In this document: positions 13,701-22,892 of the stretch, piece after piece | Layout: each line of letters begins with the position of its first letter | Position numbering within the stretch: position 1 is the first letter of the stretch | Source: Argyresthia goedartella | Taxonomy: Eukaryota > Arthropoda > Insecta > Lepidoptera > Argyresthiidae | Length of the DNA stretch: 64,000 nt | Direction: 5' to 3' | NCBI GenBank assembly: GCA_949825045.1 | Contig: OX463809.1 | Span: 7,033,501-7,097,500 of the forward strand | Notes under the pieces: model-generated | Databases searched by the model: none | Seen by the model: only the letters and a program-made list of their open reading frames with translations | Told to the model about the DNA's origin: nothing | Made by a program: the position numbers and the translations under genes

Positions 13701-14321
13701 TATCTGGAATTATAATTTATTTAAAAAAATATTTTTTTTGGTTGTTGGCCACAACCACAACATAATACCAACAGCAAGATAACTCTCATCTTTTGATTAA
13801 GAATCTATATTTCTAGCAGAAAAGTTGGTCAAGTGTCGATAAGGGGGCGGAACCAGACCCTTCATCTACATTCCAACCGAATTGGAGTTAAGGGGGTGCC
13901 AAGGGAAAAAAAAATTTTTTTTTTGCTTTTAGACAACCTAGTAGAGGCTTCCGCCCCCTTATCGACACTCTGACTGAAAATTCAGCTTACTATGGCTTTT
14001 GCTGTCATTGAATATTATTTTTAGGAATTTGCTAACCAGTTCACCACCTCTCGGCTGTTCCCGTCTAATCTCAGCTATAACCTTCTTCGCAGCCTCGATA
14101 TCACGGCACGCAAAGATCACCCGGGCATTTCTCTTCACCAGGGCTCTTGCCGTCTCCAAACCTATTCCACTGTTGGCGCCTGTGATCAGAAAGGTCTTGC
14201 CCCTCAGACAAGTCTCGCTGGTGCATTTTGCCCACTTGCTAGACCTCCATTTACGAACCAAACCCACCGCCACCAGCACAGATACCGGAACAGCTGCGTA
14301 AATTACCGCCGGCGTCACCAT
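1555..14321 (-). CDS. Retinol dehydrogenase-like short-chain dehydrogenase (RDH11-14 type), five coding exons
   Basis: Seen: five minus-strand exons (14321-14037, 13703-13468, 3382-3137, 2882-2810, 1725-1555) join with GT-AG introns and matching phases into 336 aa. Residues 4-22 are a hydrophobic N-terminal anchor. TGANSGIG (47-54) is the dinucleotide-binding motif, NNAG is at 127-130, the catalytic Ser is S179 or S180, and the active-site YNNSK is Y217/K221. A hydrophobic stretch in exon 4 and the GAQTIIHCA block in exon 5 are typical of the RDH11-14 branch. Known: this family reduces or oxidises retinoids or lipid aldehydes with NADP(H) at ER or mitochondrial membranes. The start is the ATG at 14321-14319; the GTG two codons upstream is not used. 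The roughly 10 kb intron 2 holds nested transposons. Substrate cannot be told from sequence. No clear polyadenylation signal was seen within about 300 bp of the stop. Confidence 0.9.
1985..2375 (+). repeat. SINE-like element with ATT-repeat tail
   Basis: The segment starts with a GTCCGTGGCCCAGCGGT head that looks like a diverged tRNA-type promoter. It is moderately GC-rich and ends GGGCTACATTATTATTATAA. It lies in intron 4 of the RDH-like gene. Identification rests on architecture only. Confidence 0.45.
2430..2456. repeat. CA/CAGA microsatellite
   Basis: A (CA)n run followed by CAGACAGACAGA in RDH intron 4. Confidence 0.85.
2810..2882 (-). CDS. RDH-like gene, coding exon 4 (73-bp hydrophobic exon)
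   Basis: A TTTCAG acceptor precedes ACACTCC; the first A completes Arg and the next 24 codons give HSIRWYHYIFMAPIFF followed by MFMRSAKQ. The donor is CAG|GTAAAT. In RDH11-type enzymes this position holds a hydrophobic membrane-associating helix ending in a KTxxQGAQ-like junction, which exon 5 continues exactly. The exon is too short to stand out as an ORF and was placed by phase and family logic. Confidence 0.86.
3137..3382 (-). CDS. RDH-like gene, coding exon 3 (active site)
   Basis: The acceptor TTTTCAG at 3383-3389 opens this exon, whose first A completes the Arg codon split from exon 2. It codes for VVVVSST (catalytic Ser region), the YNNSK catalytic tetrad residues and the PGFTYTNLF segment after the active site. 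It ends with AG of another split Arg codon before GTGAGG. Confidence 0.9.
3383..4450. other. RDH intron 2 sequence with no recognised element
   Basis: AT-rich intronic DNA with T-runs. No exon or repeat boundary was recognised. The stretch 4845-5800 in the same intron is likewise blank. Confidence 0.45.
4451..4844 (+). repeat. GGTTCCGTACC-family dispersed repeat (copy 1)
   Basis: It begins AGGGTTCCGTACCCGAAGGG, includes a CCGTCCGT run at 4502-4530 and TTGCCGCTATAACAACAAA, and ends GGTACGGAACCCTTCGTGCG. The ends are partly inverted. A minus-strand piece of another repeat (the AGGTGCATTCATAAGTTTGT family) sits at about 4680-4790. Five copies of this family occur in the window; no coding capacity was seen. 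Confidence 0.7.
5812..6300 (-). pseudogene. 3' end of a non-LTR retrotransposon (Jockey-like), degraded
   Basis: An 80-codon minus-strand open stretch (6300-6058) reads RKNLTTFSKLSDSCNVNIRN, then later LKSMLKRLCRKRDITMFKIT. This resembles the C-terminal tail of Jockey-type LINE ORF2, where a RN-x-H-x-LDL segment and a K-x-L-C-x-K-x-YY segment are usual. The remaining sequence to 5812 is a 3' UTR ending in a TGACTTT-type tandem tail. Most of ORF2 is missing. Confidence 0.6.
6670..7214 (+). repeat. BEL 5' LTR
   Basis: 545 bp, TGTTCGATTCC...CCTGAACA. It matches the 3' LTR at 12014 almost throughout; the differences cluster in the segments around 6960-7000 and 7085-7110. It contains the CpG-poor promoter-side sequence with no obvious TATA box. 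Confidence 0.93.
7218..7235 (+). promoter_or_regulatory. Candidate tRNA primer-binding site of the BEL element
   Basis: TGGTAGCTAGAGCGTGG lies three bases after the 5' LTR. A TGG complementary to the CCA end of a tRNA is expected here. The tRNA species was not identified. Confidence 0.45.
7827..9704 (+). CDS. gag: BEL/Pao gag polyprotein
   Basis: 625 codons from an ATG at 7827 to TAG at 9702-9704. The N-terminal part is helical. From residue about 113 comes a capsid-like DUF1759 region (PAITMPTFDGVSGEW onward, with RYHNKRRL). Two zinc knuckles follow at about 370-400, CFLCLGPHMARDC and CGYCGGAHNNLLC, both C-x2-C-x3-H-x4-C. From base 9033 there are four tandem in-frame units (periods 90, 108 and 108 bp) with GPE-(N/F)SFA/SVAT cores, an expansion unusual for gag. 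Only the TAG separates it from pol in the same frame. Gag itself looks intact. It would form capsid-like particles binding element RNA. Confidence 0.88.
   Translation: MSLSEIQKGVSKELRWFSSAHGLIDRLDRHDVVLERSMDVKERYNRVLELSAQAESVDGCAPDRLSRLLGDVDQCMEMAAAITQKAADIRRQRESSHGGDIEAPLPLQGSGSRLPAITMPTFDGVSGEWMSFINLFDSLVHMRSDITKSVKMAQLVAALRGEPRELVAHLTVTEGNYETARQLLVRRYHNKRRLADAQLNRLFSIPVVNKVGAIQTEVLNPLLSVTKALENLGLPVGEWSYLLLYIVLSRLPADVQTRFEQSHGRSAEDLPAFSDLVGFLEEEARRAENLGLTVTHPSEPQRAAGSAVSRGPPTRKDRTNRQSYGTVSALTPHSETGPCCRQIGHAVANCNKFGELRVQGRRRMAKQRSWCFLCLGPHMARDCTRTKMCGYCGGAHNNLLCIQGDTAWGPENSFASRSATQEPTSPRPQGRTQGDTAWGPENSFATRSATQGPTSPRAQGSTRVQGRTQGHHMGGPEFSVATQHPTQRAMGPQARGHPGVQGRTQGHHMGGPEFSVATQHPTQRHIGCVEQAVTGGWHGTPSSYAGAVRTPPQLSPRSSPRPRRSHVMSPPLMERPRLNSRPPPFTGNRRLGMEPARGPFVQWDPLAYSCIPDRLQAQWGPGGPR
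9033..9424 (+). repeat. In-frame tandem repeats in BEL gag
   Basis: Four units starting at 9033, 9123, 9231 and 9339 (90, 108 and 108 bp steps, all multiples of three). Each carries a GGCCCTGAG core and CAGGG(T) joints. The last two units are almost identical, indicating recent duplication. Confidence 0.85.
9705..11981 (+). pseudogene. pol: BEL/Pao pol lacking reverse transcriptase, with a premature stop
   Basis: The frame continues directly from gag after its TAG. Numbering from base 9723: an aspartic-protease motif LLDSGAQG (D33) is followed, only about 40 residues later, by the RNase H start LHGFCDASERG (D77; then KLELSGA and AWTDSQ). The whole reverse transcriptase, normally between them and bearing YVDD, is missing in frame. 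Integrase follows with the His/Cys region (RHIKNAH, CMPC), GTDFAGP, RSDNGTNY and GGIFEAVVK supplying the D,D,E triad. A TAG at 11739-11741 after NFWKRW cuts off the last 79 sense codons, which stay open to TAA at 11979-11981. The element depends on another copy for reverse transcription. Confidence 0.88.
12014..12558 (+). repeat. BEL 3' LTR
   Basis: 545 bp copy of the 5' LTR, ending CCTGAACA and followed by the TATGT target duplication. The start was fixed by the point where identity with the 5' copy begins (TGTTCGATTCC). Confidence 0.93.
12757..13467. other. Intronic DNA with unexplained short ORF fragments
   Basis: This is the remainder of RDH intron 2. On the plus strand 12975-13490 holds open pieces rich in Ser/Asp/Glu (SDSDSESINGE near 13020; SLSDEEDEASSDNE near 13390) broken by stops. 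They may be a decayed transposase or retrocopy; I do not recognise the family. Confidence 0.3.
13468..13703 (-). CDS. RDH-like gene, coding exon 2
   Basis: This exon begins with codons for IPMQLDLAS after a TTCCAG acceptor and ends with AG of a split Arg codon before GTAAAC. It codes for the LDLAS and NNAG motifs and for the VNHLGHF block that is typical of classical and extended SDRs. It is followed downstream by an intron of 10,085 bp that carries the BEL element. Confidence 0.9.
13833..13968. repeat. Perfect 20-bp inverted repeat (small foldback element)
   Basis: The arm GTGTCGATAAGGGGGCGGAA at 13833-13852 is exactly inverted at 13949-13968, with weaker pairing beyond. It lies in intron 1 of the RDH-like gene, so the transcript could fold there. 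Confidence 0.75.
14037..14321 (-). CDS. RDH-like gene, coding exon 1
   Basis: This exon codes for residues 1-95: the membrane anchor, a Cys/Lys-rich linker and the TGANSGIG cofactor loop, followed by ACRD, where the Arg favours NADP(H). It ends in phase 0 at ...GGEL before a GTTAGC donor, which is a weak match to consensus. The intron to exon 2 is only about 330 bp and contains a perfect inverted repeat (13833-13968). Confidence 0.88.
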
Positions 14322-14339
14322 TGTCACTATATTAGTTTT

Positions 14340-14830
14340 GTACGCACTTTGTAACTTGATATTTGGTTCTGAGCTTGTTTATTAGCGGCACTTGACTGCT
14401 ATCGTTAGAAACAGTGATTACGCGAGCTTATCGGGCGGTGAAATGAAAAAGAAAACGAAACAAAAGTACATACCTATCGAAAATATCAAAATGTCATTTG
14501 TTCAAAGGTCAAAGACTTTTGCGTTTCGGTTTTGCTTGGTGGATTGCGTTTAGTTCATATTCGTAATTTTCACCATTGTCACTATATTAAACCCGTGGCA
14601 CACAAACAAGGCTTCCACAAGCGTTTCCACATGGGGTTTAAAGCTGTGTGGACACTTATTTGCAACCAAAATTCGTTTGACCTTTCCACAACCTTTGTGA
14701 CGGGCGTGCGTTGCCAGCCGTGTGTAGAGGCCGGCGTTTCCACAGTGTAGACGCTTGTTCCACCACAAATGGTGCGTGTGGCAGGCATGGTGGTAGTGGT
14801 GGTCATAACGGCTATATCTTGATAACATGC
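14340..14830. other. RDH 5' flank with possible foldback insertion
   Basis: A 19-bp sequence CACCATTGTCACTATATTA overlaps the RDH start codon (14317-14335) and recurs at 14570-14588. Between about 14580 and 14805 the ends are loosely inverted (GTGGCACACAAACAAGGCTT against the reverse of GGTGCGTGTGGCAGG). The promoter is probably between 14322 and 14570, but no TATA box stands out. Confidence 0.35.
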
Positions 14831-15120
14831 TACATGGAATATGCTATATTTTTATAGCATGCTACTTTAGACCTTATGTTATAACGAAAGCGTCGAAGGC
14901 GAAGGCATTTTACATGTGTCAACGTTAGCGACCGCTATGTTACAATCTGGCGCTAGATTAATAGTCTGCTAAATAATTATAACATTGCTATAATATATAT
15001 TGCTATAACTTTCCTTCATACTTTGTTTGAAAATGTTTTGTGTGTGTTTTGTGAATTGTGAAAACACATAATCAGTCACTCTATTATTTATTTATAAACA
15101 CTATTGTAACTGTAACTATT

Positions 15121-15366
15121 GACGACCTGAATGGCCGAGTCAGCAGTGACCCTGCCTATGAAGCCAAGAGTCCCGGGTTCGAATCCCGGTGGGGGCAAAT
15201 ATTTGTTTGATGAGAACGGATGTTTGTACCCTAGTCATGGTTGTTTATCTATCTAAGTATAATATTTATCTATATAAGTATATGTATCGTTGTCTAGTAC
15301 CCAAGATAAAGGGAATCCTAGTTTGGGGCTAGATCAATGTGTGTAAATAGTGTCCAAGGTATTAAA
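15121..15366 (+). repeat. tRNA-derived SINE, family 1 (copy a)
   Basis: The head GACGACCTGAATGGCCGAGT contains a polymerase III A-box-like TGGCCGAGTCAG, and GGTTCGAATCCCGG is a B box about 40 bp on. The body runs through GCAAATATTTGTTTGATGAG and ends GTGTCCAAGGTATTA. Three other headed copies and a tail fragment occur in the window. Known: tRNA-type SINEs are transcribed by Pol III and moved by LINE machinery. Confidence 0.88.
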
Positions 15367-15724
15367 AAGAAAAAAAAAACTGTTTAAAACACATTGTTCG
15401 ATCATCACACAAATATTTACATTTACACAAAGATTAAACGAGAGCCAACGTTTACGAGTTACGTTCGATCGATTACGAGAAAGCGCGCGAAATCGCGCAA
15501 CATCCAGCGCGGTTGCGAGCTACCGGTCGACTAATCAATCAACAATCAATCACGTGCTTTGCTATTTTTAACGTAATGCTATTTTTTACGAAAAGCCCGC
15601 AGGCGCTAGTAGTAGCGCGCATGGCGTCCTTCCGTTTCGTTATAACATAGGGCTATCTGATTCGACTTATAGCACGCGCTAATCATTACAAGTAAATAGC
15701 GTGCTATTTTTAATGGCTATACGT

Positions 15725-15905
15725 TATATTCACCACCAGTACATTATACGGTCGTTCTAACGGTGATGGAAAACATTGTGAGGAAACCTTCATTACAAAA
15801 TAGCCTCGACGATGGGCTAGCCCCCTGACACGAAAAATGGGGTATTGAATAACTGGCTCAAAGTGGGCACAATTGTGACAACACCCCGTTTGGGAAATTG
15901 AAATT
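15725..15905 (+). repeat. SINE family 2 (copy, head missing)
   Basis: GTGATGGAAAACATTGTGAG, GATGGGCTAGCCCCCTGACA and GGGCACAATTGTGACAACAC follow the body of the reference copy. The tRNA-like head was not seen. Confidence 0.75.
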
Positions 15906-16149
15906 AAACCATCGCCGAAAATAGACACTTTATATTATTATTATATTTATATAACACTTCCGCCGTCTAAACCTAACACGAAAAAAATCCGTGAATAACA
16001 TCAAGCATCAAGGGAGAGAAGAACACTCAAGAACTTGTTGGTGACTGGCGGACGAGGCAGTAAATGGTATTGGAGATTTGTGAGTTCTTTACTTATTTTA
16101 TTTACTCTTATTACATGAGAGTAGTCCCTATCATATACATAGTTTGGTG

Positions 16150-16440
16150 GTCGCTTCAACAGAGTATTTGATTAAGATTCTTACTGAACGAAGCGATTGG
16201 ATGAAATATGGTTTATTTTTTTCCTGTATTCTGGAATCCTAACTAATTTCATTCCAAATGTGGATAATAATGTATGTATTCGTAAACTCCCTTAAAAATC
16301 TTTGTGACAAAATAGCGTAGTTTATTTTGAAACTACTTTTATGTGGTTTGGCGCTACGTTATTTTAGTTTGAGTAGAGCGCATTCTTTGCGCTCCTTTTT
16401 CGTTCATAAGTGGAAGTAATTAATGCCACATATTTTTTGG
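16150..16440 (+). repeat. Dispersed repeat R3, copy 1
   Basis: Shares GAGTATTTGATTAA, ATGTATTCGTAA, GACAAAATAGCGTAGTTTAT and GCGCATTCTTTGCGCTC with 33885-34245 and 63630-63960. Non-coding and of unknown class. It directly precedes the LINE remnant. Confidence 0.75.
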
Positions 16441-16483
16441 TATAACCTTAATAAACTTTTTTAGAAATATATGTAATTTAAAA

Positions 16484-18572
16484 TTGAAAGAAATTAATTT
16501 CCCTAATGAACTTAGTGAATGTTGTGATATGATGTGTAGCAATTTAGAACATAGGCAAATAATTAATAATATTTATAATAGCATAATTGATATTCTGTGT
16601 GAGGCGGCTATTTCTGGGCACAGTGTAAATAGCAAATGTAATTCTAAATCTTTGAAGAAAAATGCCTACATATCTGGTTGGAATAAATATGTGAAACGGG
16701 CACATGGTGAGGCTAGGCTTTGTTTTCAAAATTGGGTCCTACACAATAAGCCGGAATCTGATCCTATACTTACATGATCTAATGAAAAATTCCAGAAAAA
16801 TATTTAAATCAAAGCTTAAGTGGTGTCAAAAGAATTCGGAACAAATAAAAATGGATATTCTTGCCACCAGCCATAAAGCAAAAGATTTTTCAAAATTCTG
16901 GAAAGAAACAAATAAATTAAATCCTAATTAAAATTAAAGCCTGGCCACCCTGTGACTGTTGATGGTTTGTCGGACAACCATGAAATAGCAAACTTGTTTA
17001 AAAATAATTTCCGTGTTGTTTCTTATCTTTCCAGCACTGACTAATCGGTGGTGTTCGATGTTCAGTCTAGCGCAGGTACTGGTGACAAACCATTGCGTTT
17101 TACATAAATAATGTTAGCTATCAGAGACATGAAGTGGGGCAAGTCACCGGGCCATGATGGTCGAGCACCTAAACTCCGCTGGTGCGCACCTACCTAGGGT
17201 GCTTAAGATGTTTTTTTAACTTTTGTGTGGGACACTCATACCTGCCAGATAATTTGATGAAAACTTTATTAGTACCTATTGTTAAAAATAGAACTGGAGA
17301 CGCTTCTGACAAGGATAACTACAGACTAATATCCTTAGCAACTGCCGTGGGGTGCTTGACGGTTTGCCAACTTGATAAACATCTTCATATACACGATGTC
17401 CAGTTTGGGTTTAGGCCCGGACTGTCTACGGGAAGTGCAATCCTGGCTCTCAAGCAAACCGTACGGTACTATACTGACAGGAAACACACATCTCATCTTT
17501 CTTGACTTGTCCAAGGCGTTTGATCTTGTATCTTATGATGTACACACAGGACTACCAACTGAGTTGGTTTAAATTTTTTAATTTTGGTATCAAAATAAAA
17601 CGAATACAGTTAAATGGGTGAGTTCGCTTAGCGACTCATATAACCTTGAGTGCGGGGTCAGGCAGGGCGGACTGACATCTCCCAAGTTATTCAACTTGTA
17701 TATTAATCAGCTGATCGAGGAGCTTAGCAACACCGGTATCGGATGCTCGATCGATGGCACAATCATTAATAACATATCTTATGCTGATGATGTGATGTTG
17801 CTAAGTCCCTCGGTCAACGCCCTCAGAAAACTTTTACGCGTCTGCGAGGCCTACGCTGTCACACACGGGCTCAGGTACAACGTGAAGAAAAGCGAGATGA
17901 CGGTGTTTCGTTCGGGAAGTAAACCGCCTGAAAATGAACCAGTTGTGTCACTGTGTGGAGCACCTCTCAAGAGGATACCAAAGTTCAAGTACCTGGGTCA
18001 CGTGGTCACGGAGGGCCTCGCAGACGACTTTGATATCGAAAGGGAGCGCAGGGAGATGGCGGTCCGACACAATATACTGCCCGCAGGTTTACGAGGTGTA
18101 CGAGGCGCAGGTTTACGCTGTGGGTCAGCTTTACGCAGAGCGCCTACAGCGCCCTGCGCGTCCAATATAATAATGCGCTGAGGATACTGTTGGGGCTGCC
18201 GCGATACTGCAGCGCCGCGGCTACGTTTGCCGAAGCCAGGATTGACGATTTCTTTGCAATAATCCGAAAAAGGATTTCCTCCTTAAGAAACCGCTTTTTC
18301 GGCAGCTCCAACGCTATCCTCAGCACACTAGCTGGGAAGGTGGACAGCCCCATGTTGAGGTACTGGATGGGGGTGCACCTTCGCATTAATAAACCTTAAT
18401 AACTATATTATAATGATTAGGATAATGTATGTGTGTGTGTCTTTGTGAGGGTGTGTGCACAATTATTAAAATATTGTTAAGTTATTGCTAATCTATAATT
18501 TATTTATTTTTATTATGTATATGCCAATTTTTGTCTGAAATAAATATTTTTGAATTTTGAATTTGAATCAAT
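16484..18572 (+). pseudogene. Non-LTR retrotransposon ORF2 remnant (reverse transcriptase), frame-broken
   Basis: Open fragments at 16484-16777, 16704-16931, 17182-17505, 17372-17572, 17618-18181 and 18190-18399 read in order as one LINE ORF2. A linker after the endonuclease is followed by RT motifs: DNYRLISLATA, FGFRPGLSTGSA, FLDLSKAFD, CGVRQGGLTSPKLFNLYIN and NISYADDVMLL (the YADD active site), then YLGHVV. A C-terminal FAEARIDDFFA...MLRYWMGVHL block ends at 18399. At least four frameshifts and stops break it. After a 3' UTR the copy ends in a (TTGAAT)-like tail near 18545-18572. The endonuclease was not found, so it is 5' truncated. The clade is probably Jockey/CR1-related but uncertain. 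Confidence 0.85.
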
Positions 18573-19611
18573 ACCGCCTCGTGTGTAATTTAATTACCAA
18601 CTTTGCACACTATGTACTATTAAGTATTTATATCATTGTTTGTGAGTCACAGTTCAACTACGACGAAGGAGTTTCTTGAGTGGTGCTATATCTATGGTTC
18701 AACTCGCTAAAGTTTTTGATGCGTAATCTTCCGTGCTTACTATGCTGGTTGCCTTTCCTTTCTATCGCGGTTACTAATTTCGTTTCTGGTTCCTAAGCTT
18801 TTCAATCTTGTCAGCCCTATGGCTTACTGGGAACACTTTTTTACCCCTCCTTCCAAAGTTAACAAAAACGTGAATAAAACCTTAATTAAAAAATATACAC
18901 TTTCTGCTGTATATGTAGTTGGCACATCCAAGGTGCCAATACGCTATCAGCTTTACAATGTATGTAGCGCCGATAACCGGTATAATATAGTCATTAGCTT
19001 ACGTAACCTAAACCAAGAATAATAGCTAGGTATACTTATGTGTGCGTCTGATACGAAGGGTCACAGAAAGGAGAATAAAATATAGAATTTACATTAGCTG
19101 GGGCCTTTTATTTCAAGTACATAACAGAGTGACAAATATTTAGATAAAAAATCTGTACTTCAGACTATGTAAAACAACTTGATATGGCAACATCATAAAG
19201 GTAGGTATTTAAATATTTCACGTTTAGGTATCGAGATAAAGTTATGTTATGTTTTGCATTGGTTTAAACTTCTAAATTATAGTATGGTTTAGTATTATAG
19301 AATACAATAAAAAATTAATGAGCGATAGATTTAATCTACTTTCGCGTTGAATTATGTTAATATAAATGATCAGCTGAGGTTGGTTTAGCTGTTACAAAAA
19401 AGTCAGGTACCGACAAATAATATAGAAATATGTAACTACTTAATCAAGAGATGCAGTTTATCCCATAAGATATTTGATTTAGAATTGAGTACACAAACTC
19501 GTATATTTGGCAAGGCCATGCACGCATCGCGAAGTTCAGATTTGCAAGATCTTCAAACATCAATGTATCTTCGCTGCCACATACAGGTGCCAATTTACTT
19601 GACAAATATTA
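18573..19611. other. AT-rich intergenic DNA, nothing recognised
   Basis: No exon, RNA gene or repeat end was seen. A 67-codon open stretch at 18819-19022 has no recognisable motif. Confidence 0.45.
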
Positions 19612-19964
19612 CGTGTATACGGACCACAAACCACAACCACGCCACAGCCACAAAACGCAGGCCCTGACCTATTTCCTATGGTTTTCAGACTTTTTCTATG
19701 AACTCGCCGCAAACGGTAGACGCCGGCGGTGGCCGCCATATGCTTTAAAACGCCGCTGCTTGTGGCTGCCACCAGCCAGAACGCTGACATATGCCACTCG
19801 CGCGATACCCCACCCCTCCTTCTCTTTCTTTACACTGCATACAATTGGTAAAAAAGGAAAGGACACCGGATACTGTGGCGACCACCGGCTACGATTGCGC
19901 TTCAGCCACTTTCTAGCTTCAGGTGGCGGCGTTTGTGGCTGTGGCGTGGTCCGTCTACGGGTGC
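19612..19964. mobile_element. Foldback/MITE-like element with 40-bp inverted ends
   Basis: The left end CGGACCAC...GCCACAGCCACAAAACGC (19619-19656) is matched inverted by GCGTTTGTGGCTGTGGCGTGGTCCG (19929-19953); the left arm carries an extra AAACCACAACCAC. Short open frames in both directions are by-products of the GC-rich inverted ends. Class unknown. Confidence 0.65.
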
Positions 19965-21028
19965 ATTAAAGCAACTTTTTTATGGACTTCATTACATTTA
20001 AATACTGTATCTTATTATTTGAGTATTAGGTACATATGATATTGATAACATTTCACGGATTTGGGTTTACATCAACAGTAACATTAAAATGGGCAAAATA
20101 CTTACAACAAAAAACCGAAAACACCTACACCGCATACAACAACGTACAGTTATCAAACAGAGTAAGTAATTCATAATAATCAATCATGTTTGAGTCACAC
20201 TTAAGTATCTTCAGTCATTTAATCGCTCATATTTAACAAAAATATTGGAATGTTTCGGAATCCAACATTCTCATTTAAGATTATTTTGACACTTGAAGAT
20301 CGTTAAACTACAGTAATGAGTCTTCTTGATGTGGAATGCATATCTAATGGCCGCTGCTCAACTAAAGAGCCACTCGCTTCAATGTCATAAGCCCTTCTAC
20401 AATATGCTCCTCGTGCTTCTGCTCGCGCTGTCGCGATGTTGCCCTCTCTGGCAGACTGGCTGGCCACTCACTGCTCTACTTGCGCAATTAATCGCGACGC
20501 CCGCTTGGCTATTGGCCGTCATTTACGCCTATATTGCCGGTCCTTTGAATCGTGCCGAAAAGCCAATAACAGGGAGCGGTGGGCATGACGAGGAGCATGA
20601 TGTGCGGCATGACGAGTAACGTGGCCACACAAGTCCCTGTCTCCTTTCGTCGTTACTTCCCATGCCGCCCGACGAGTGTGTGGCATGGCGGATACTGATA
20701 CTGGTCATGGTGGTGTCATTTTCCGAAATAAAGACAGCAACCGTATGACTTTGAGAATTTAGAATTAGCTTACGAAAAATGCCCGACTTTATTTGTATCC
20801 TCCAGCCAGTCACATTTACATAATGCATGGCATGCATGAAATTGCATTGTGCAAGATTGTTTTCACATACACTCATATTAAAGTGGATGGCTTGTCAAAC
20901 TTAAAGTTTAGCGACATGCTAGAATTCATTAAGCGCATTAGTAGATTTGGAGAGGGACATCTGTTCAACCAACAGTAACCAGTGCCCAAACAATTGGAAT
21001 TAGGTGAAATAGTCACATCTATTATGAT
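19965..21028. other. Unresolved sequence including a 97-codon open frame
   Basis: 20326-20619 (+) is open with two Leu/Ala-rich stretches (NMLLVLLLALSRC and ALLAQLIATPAWLLAVIYAY), then a His/Asp/Glu tail. GGCATGACGAG-type words recur inverted downstream, so this is more likely part of a repeat than a gene. Confidence 0.35.
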
Positions 21029-21073
21029 CACAGACGGGTGACCGGTCCTCTATGGACCGATCACCCGTCTGTG
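21029..21073. repeat. Strong hairpin, 20-bp arms
   Basis: CACAGACGGGTGACCGGTCC, a 5-base loop, and its inverse with one mismatch (21054-21073). A short CAT-repeat follows. It lies about 700 bp 3' of the AJM1 stop on the plus strand, possibly in the AJM1 3' UTR or just beyond. Confidence 0.8.
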
Positions 21074-21756
21074 GTCCAACGGGCGTCCCACCTCATCATC
21101 ACCATCATCATCATCAAACGCTCTTTCCATTAAATTCAAAATTATTTTCTATCTATAGACGAGACCTTGAGTGACTCTCACTATACGTTGAAAACTTTAT
21201 AATTGGTATAAAAATTTAATACTTTGAAAACATTTAATCTTGAATATACTTTCCATAGCGTTTATCCATTTTTCCAGAAGTTTCTGAGGGTAAATGTGTG
21301 TAACATGGCATTTAATAAATTATTATTTTTCTACCACTCAGAAGTAGAGTGACAAGTAAGTGACAAATAAGATTAGTTGTAGGAAAAAAAAATACTATGT
21401 ATGTACTTTTAGGTACCTATGTAAAATATACAACATTTTAGTAAACATAACATACGTTCATTCTGATATATGTAACTAAAATAGCAAAGCATCTTAATGC
21501 ACTTCCGTACTTCCTATATATGCTTTCATTATCCTTCTTAGGTACATAACAGCTACAGTACGAGATTCGAACCATTACAAAATAACAACCGGCATCGCAT
21601 GAAACCGGTAGGTCAAAATATAGGAAAGGCGGTTCGTATTTTTAGTGTATATCTCACACTTGATATATGAATACCATAGTCTTTATAACAAGCCTAGGCT
21701 TCCCCTTTCCACCTAGTCCGTTGTCAGTTACCACGTGTCCTGACTTTAAGCAATTC

Positions 21757-22892
21757 TCACATGGGCGTCGACAACTGGTGATGTGACCTGTCTACTCCGA
21801 TGTCCACCGTCGACACCTTCCCGTCCACCGGGGTGCCACTGTCCACCTCACTGTCCGGCATTATGACGCACATGAAGGACTTCCCGCTGGTGACATCCTT
21901 GGGGTATATCGTCATGGGAATGAACCTGTCGCTGGTCCCGTCAACATACGCGCCCAATCTGGAATGTACCTCCGGATAATGCTTCTTGAGTACCACCCCC
22001 CGACTCTCCAATTCGTTAACTATATTCTGGAAGCAAATTTCTCTGAACTTGTGAGCTGTGGATGCGTTTTTGTCGCCCGCGTTGAGCTGTCTCGAGCTCA
22101 GGATAAGTGTTTCCTTGCATTCCGCGTTTTTGTCGTCTTTTCTGTGTCGGCGTCGGTTTTGTTCGTGTATGGCTGCCGAGACAGCTCTGGAAAGCCGCAG
22201 CTTGGCGCATCTGGATACCATCTGTCTCTCCCACTTGACAGCTCCCTTAGTCGGCACCTCACTGATGATGCACACGGCCGCGTACAGAATCACTCTCGTC
22301 TCTGGATTGTAGGACTTGCAAAGTCTGACCACCTCGGTGTATAGCTCCACTCCCATTTCGTTCGGCTGCAGGGCGGTCCACTTGAGGAACTCTGGCTCTG
22401 TTAGGTGCTGGTAGCCGAGAGTGGTAAACTTTTCCGCGGCCTCCGGGCTCGTGAAGAATAGTTTGACTACTCCGCGGCCTTGGGCCAAATACCCCGAATG
22501 CGCGACCGTACTGACGAGATGTAAGGCCGCCGGGTCTTCTTTCGCGGTAGATATGATCTGTCTGCAGAGCGCGCTCGCTCGAGAATGCAGACACAGTTTT
22601 CTGTGTTTCTCCCAGTGGGCTCGCCTGCACTCCTTGGAGCAGTAGAGGCTGGTGCAGTTGTGACAGGTCTTGTAGTGGCGGCGCGCTTCGGCGGCGGAGG
22701 CTCGGGAGAGGCACTTGGGGTACTTGCAGCGCACGTCGTCGTCCGCGGAGCCTGCGGGCGGCGGAGCGAGGGCGGCGAGGCTAGCGGCGCGGTGGAGGGA
22801 CGCGGGCGGCGCCGGTGCGGGCTCGCTGCAGCGCCGCGCCCGGGCTGCCCGGCCCGGCATCGCAGGGCTATCAACTGTAGTAGTAACCTTGC
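21757..22892 (-). CDS. AJM1: AJM1 exon 9, C-terminal zinc-cluster exon
   Basis: The acceptor CTTTCCAG is followed by GC that completes Gly393, then 377 residues to TGA. The first 55 are an Ala/Pro/Arg-rich linker from CG-rich DNA. Then come the MYND-like Cys/His cluster (RHYKTCHNCTSLYCSKECRR), the SRASALCRQII helix, AQGRGVVKLFF, ETLILSSRQLN, and the C-terminal RFIPMTIYP and SFMCVIMPD blocks shared with vertebrate AJM1. An upstream Met in the same frame (22917) is intronic. Confidence 0.93.

Noticed and set aside
15121..15195. tRNA gene (also heads at 50222, 53972, 53989 and 57833)
   Set aside because: A and B boxes are present, but each head continues into a shared SINE body and the cloverleaf does not pair convincingly.
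20326..20619. 97-aa two-helix membrane protein
   Set aside because: The His/Asp-rich tail comes from repeated GCATGACGA words that recur inverted just downstream; no family and no splice or promoter support.
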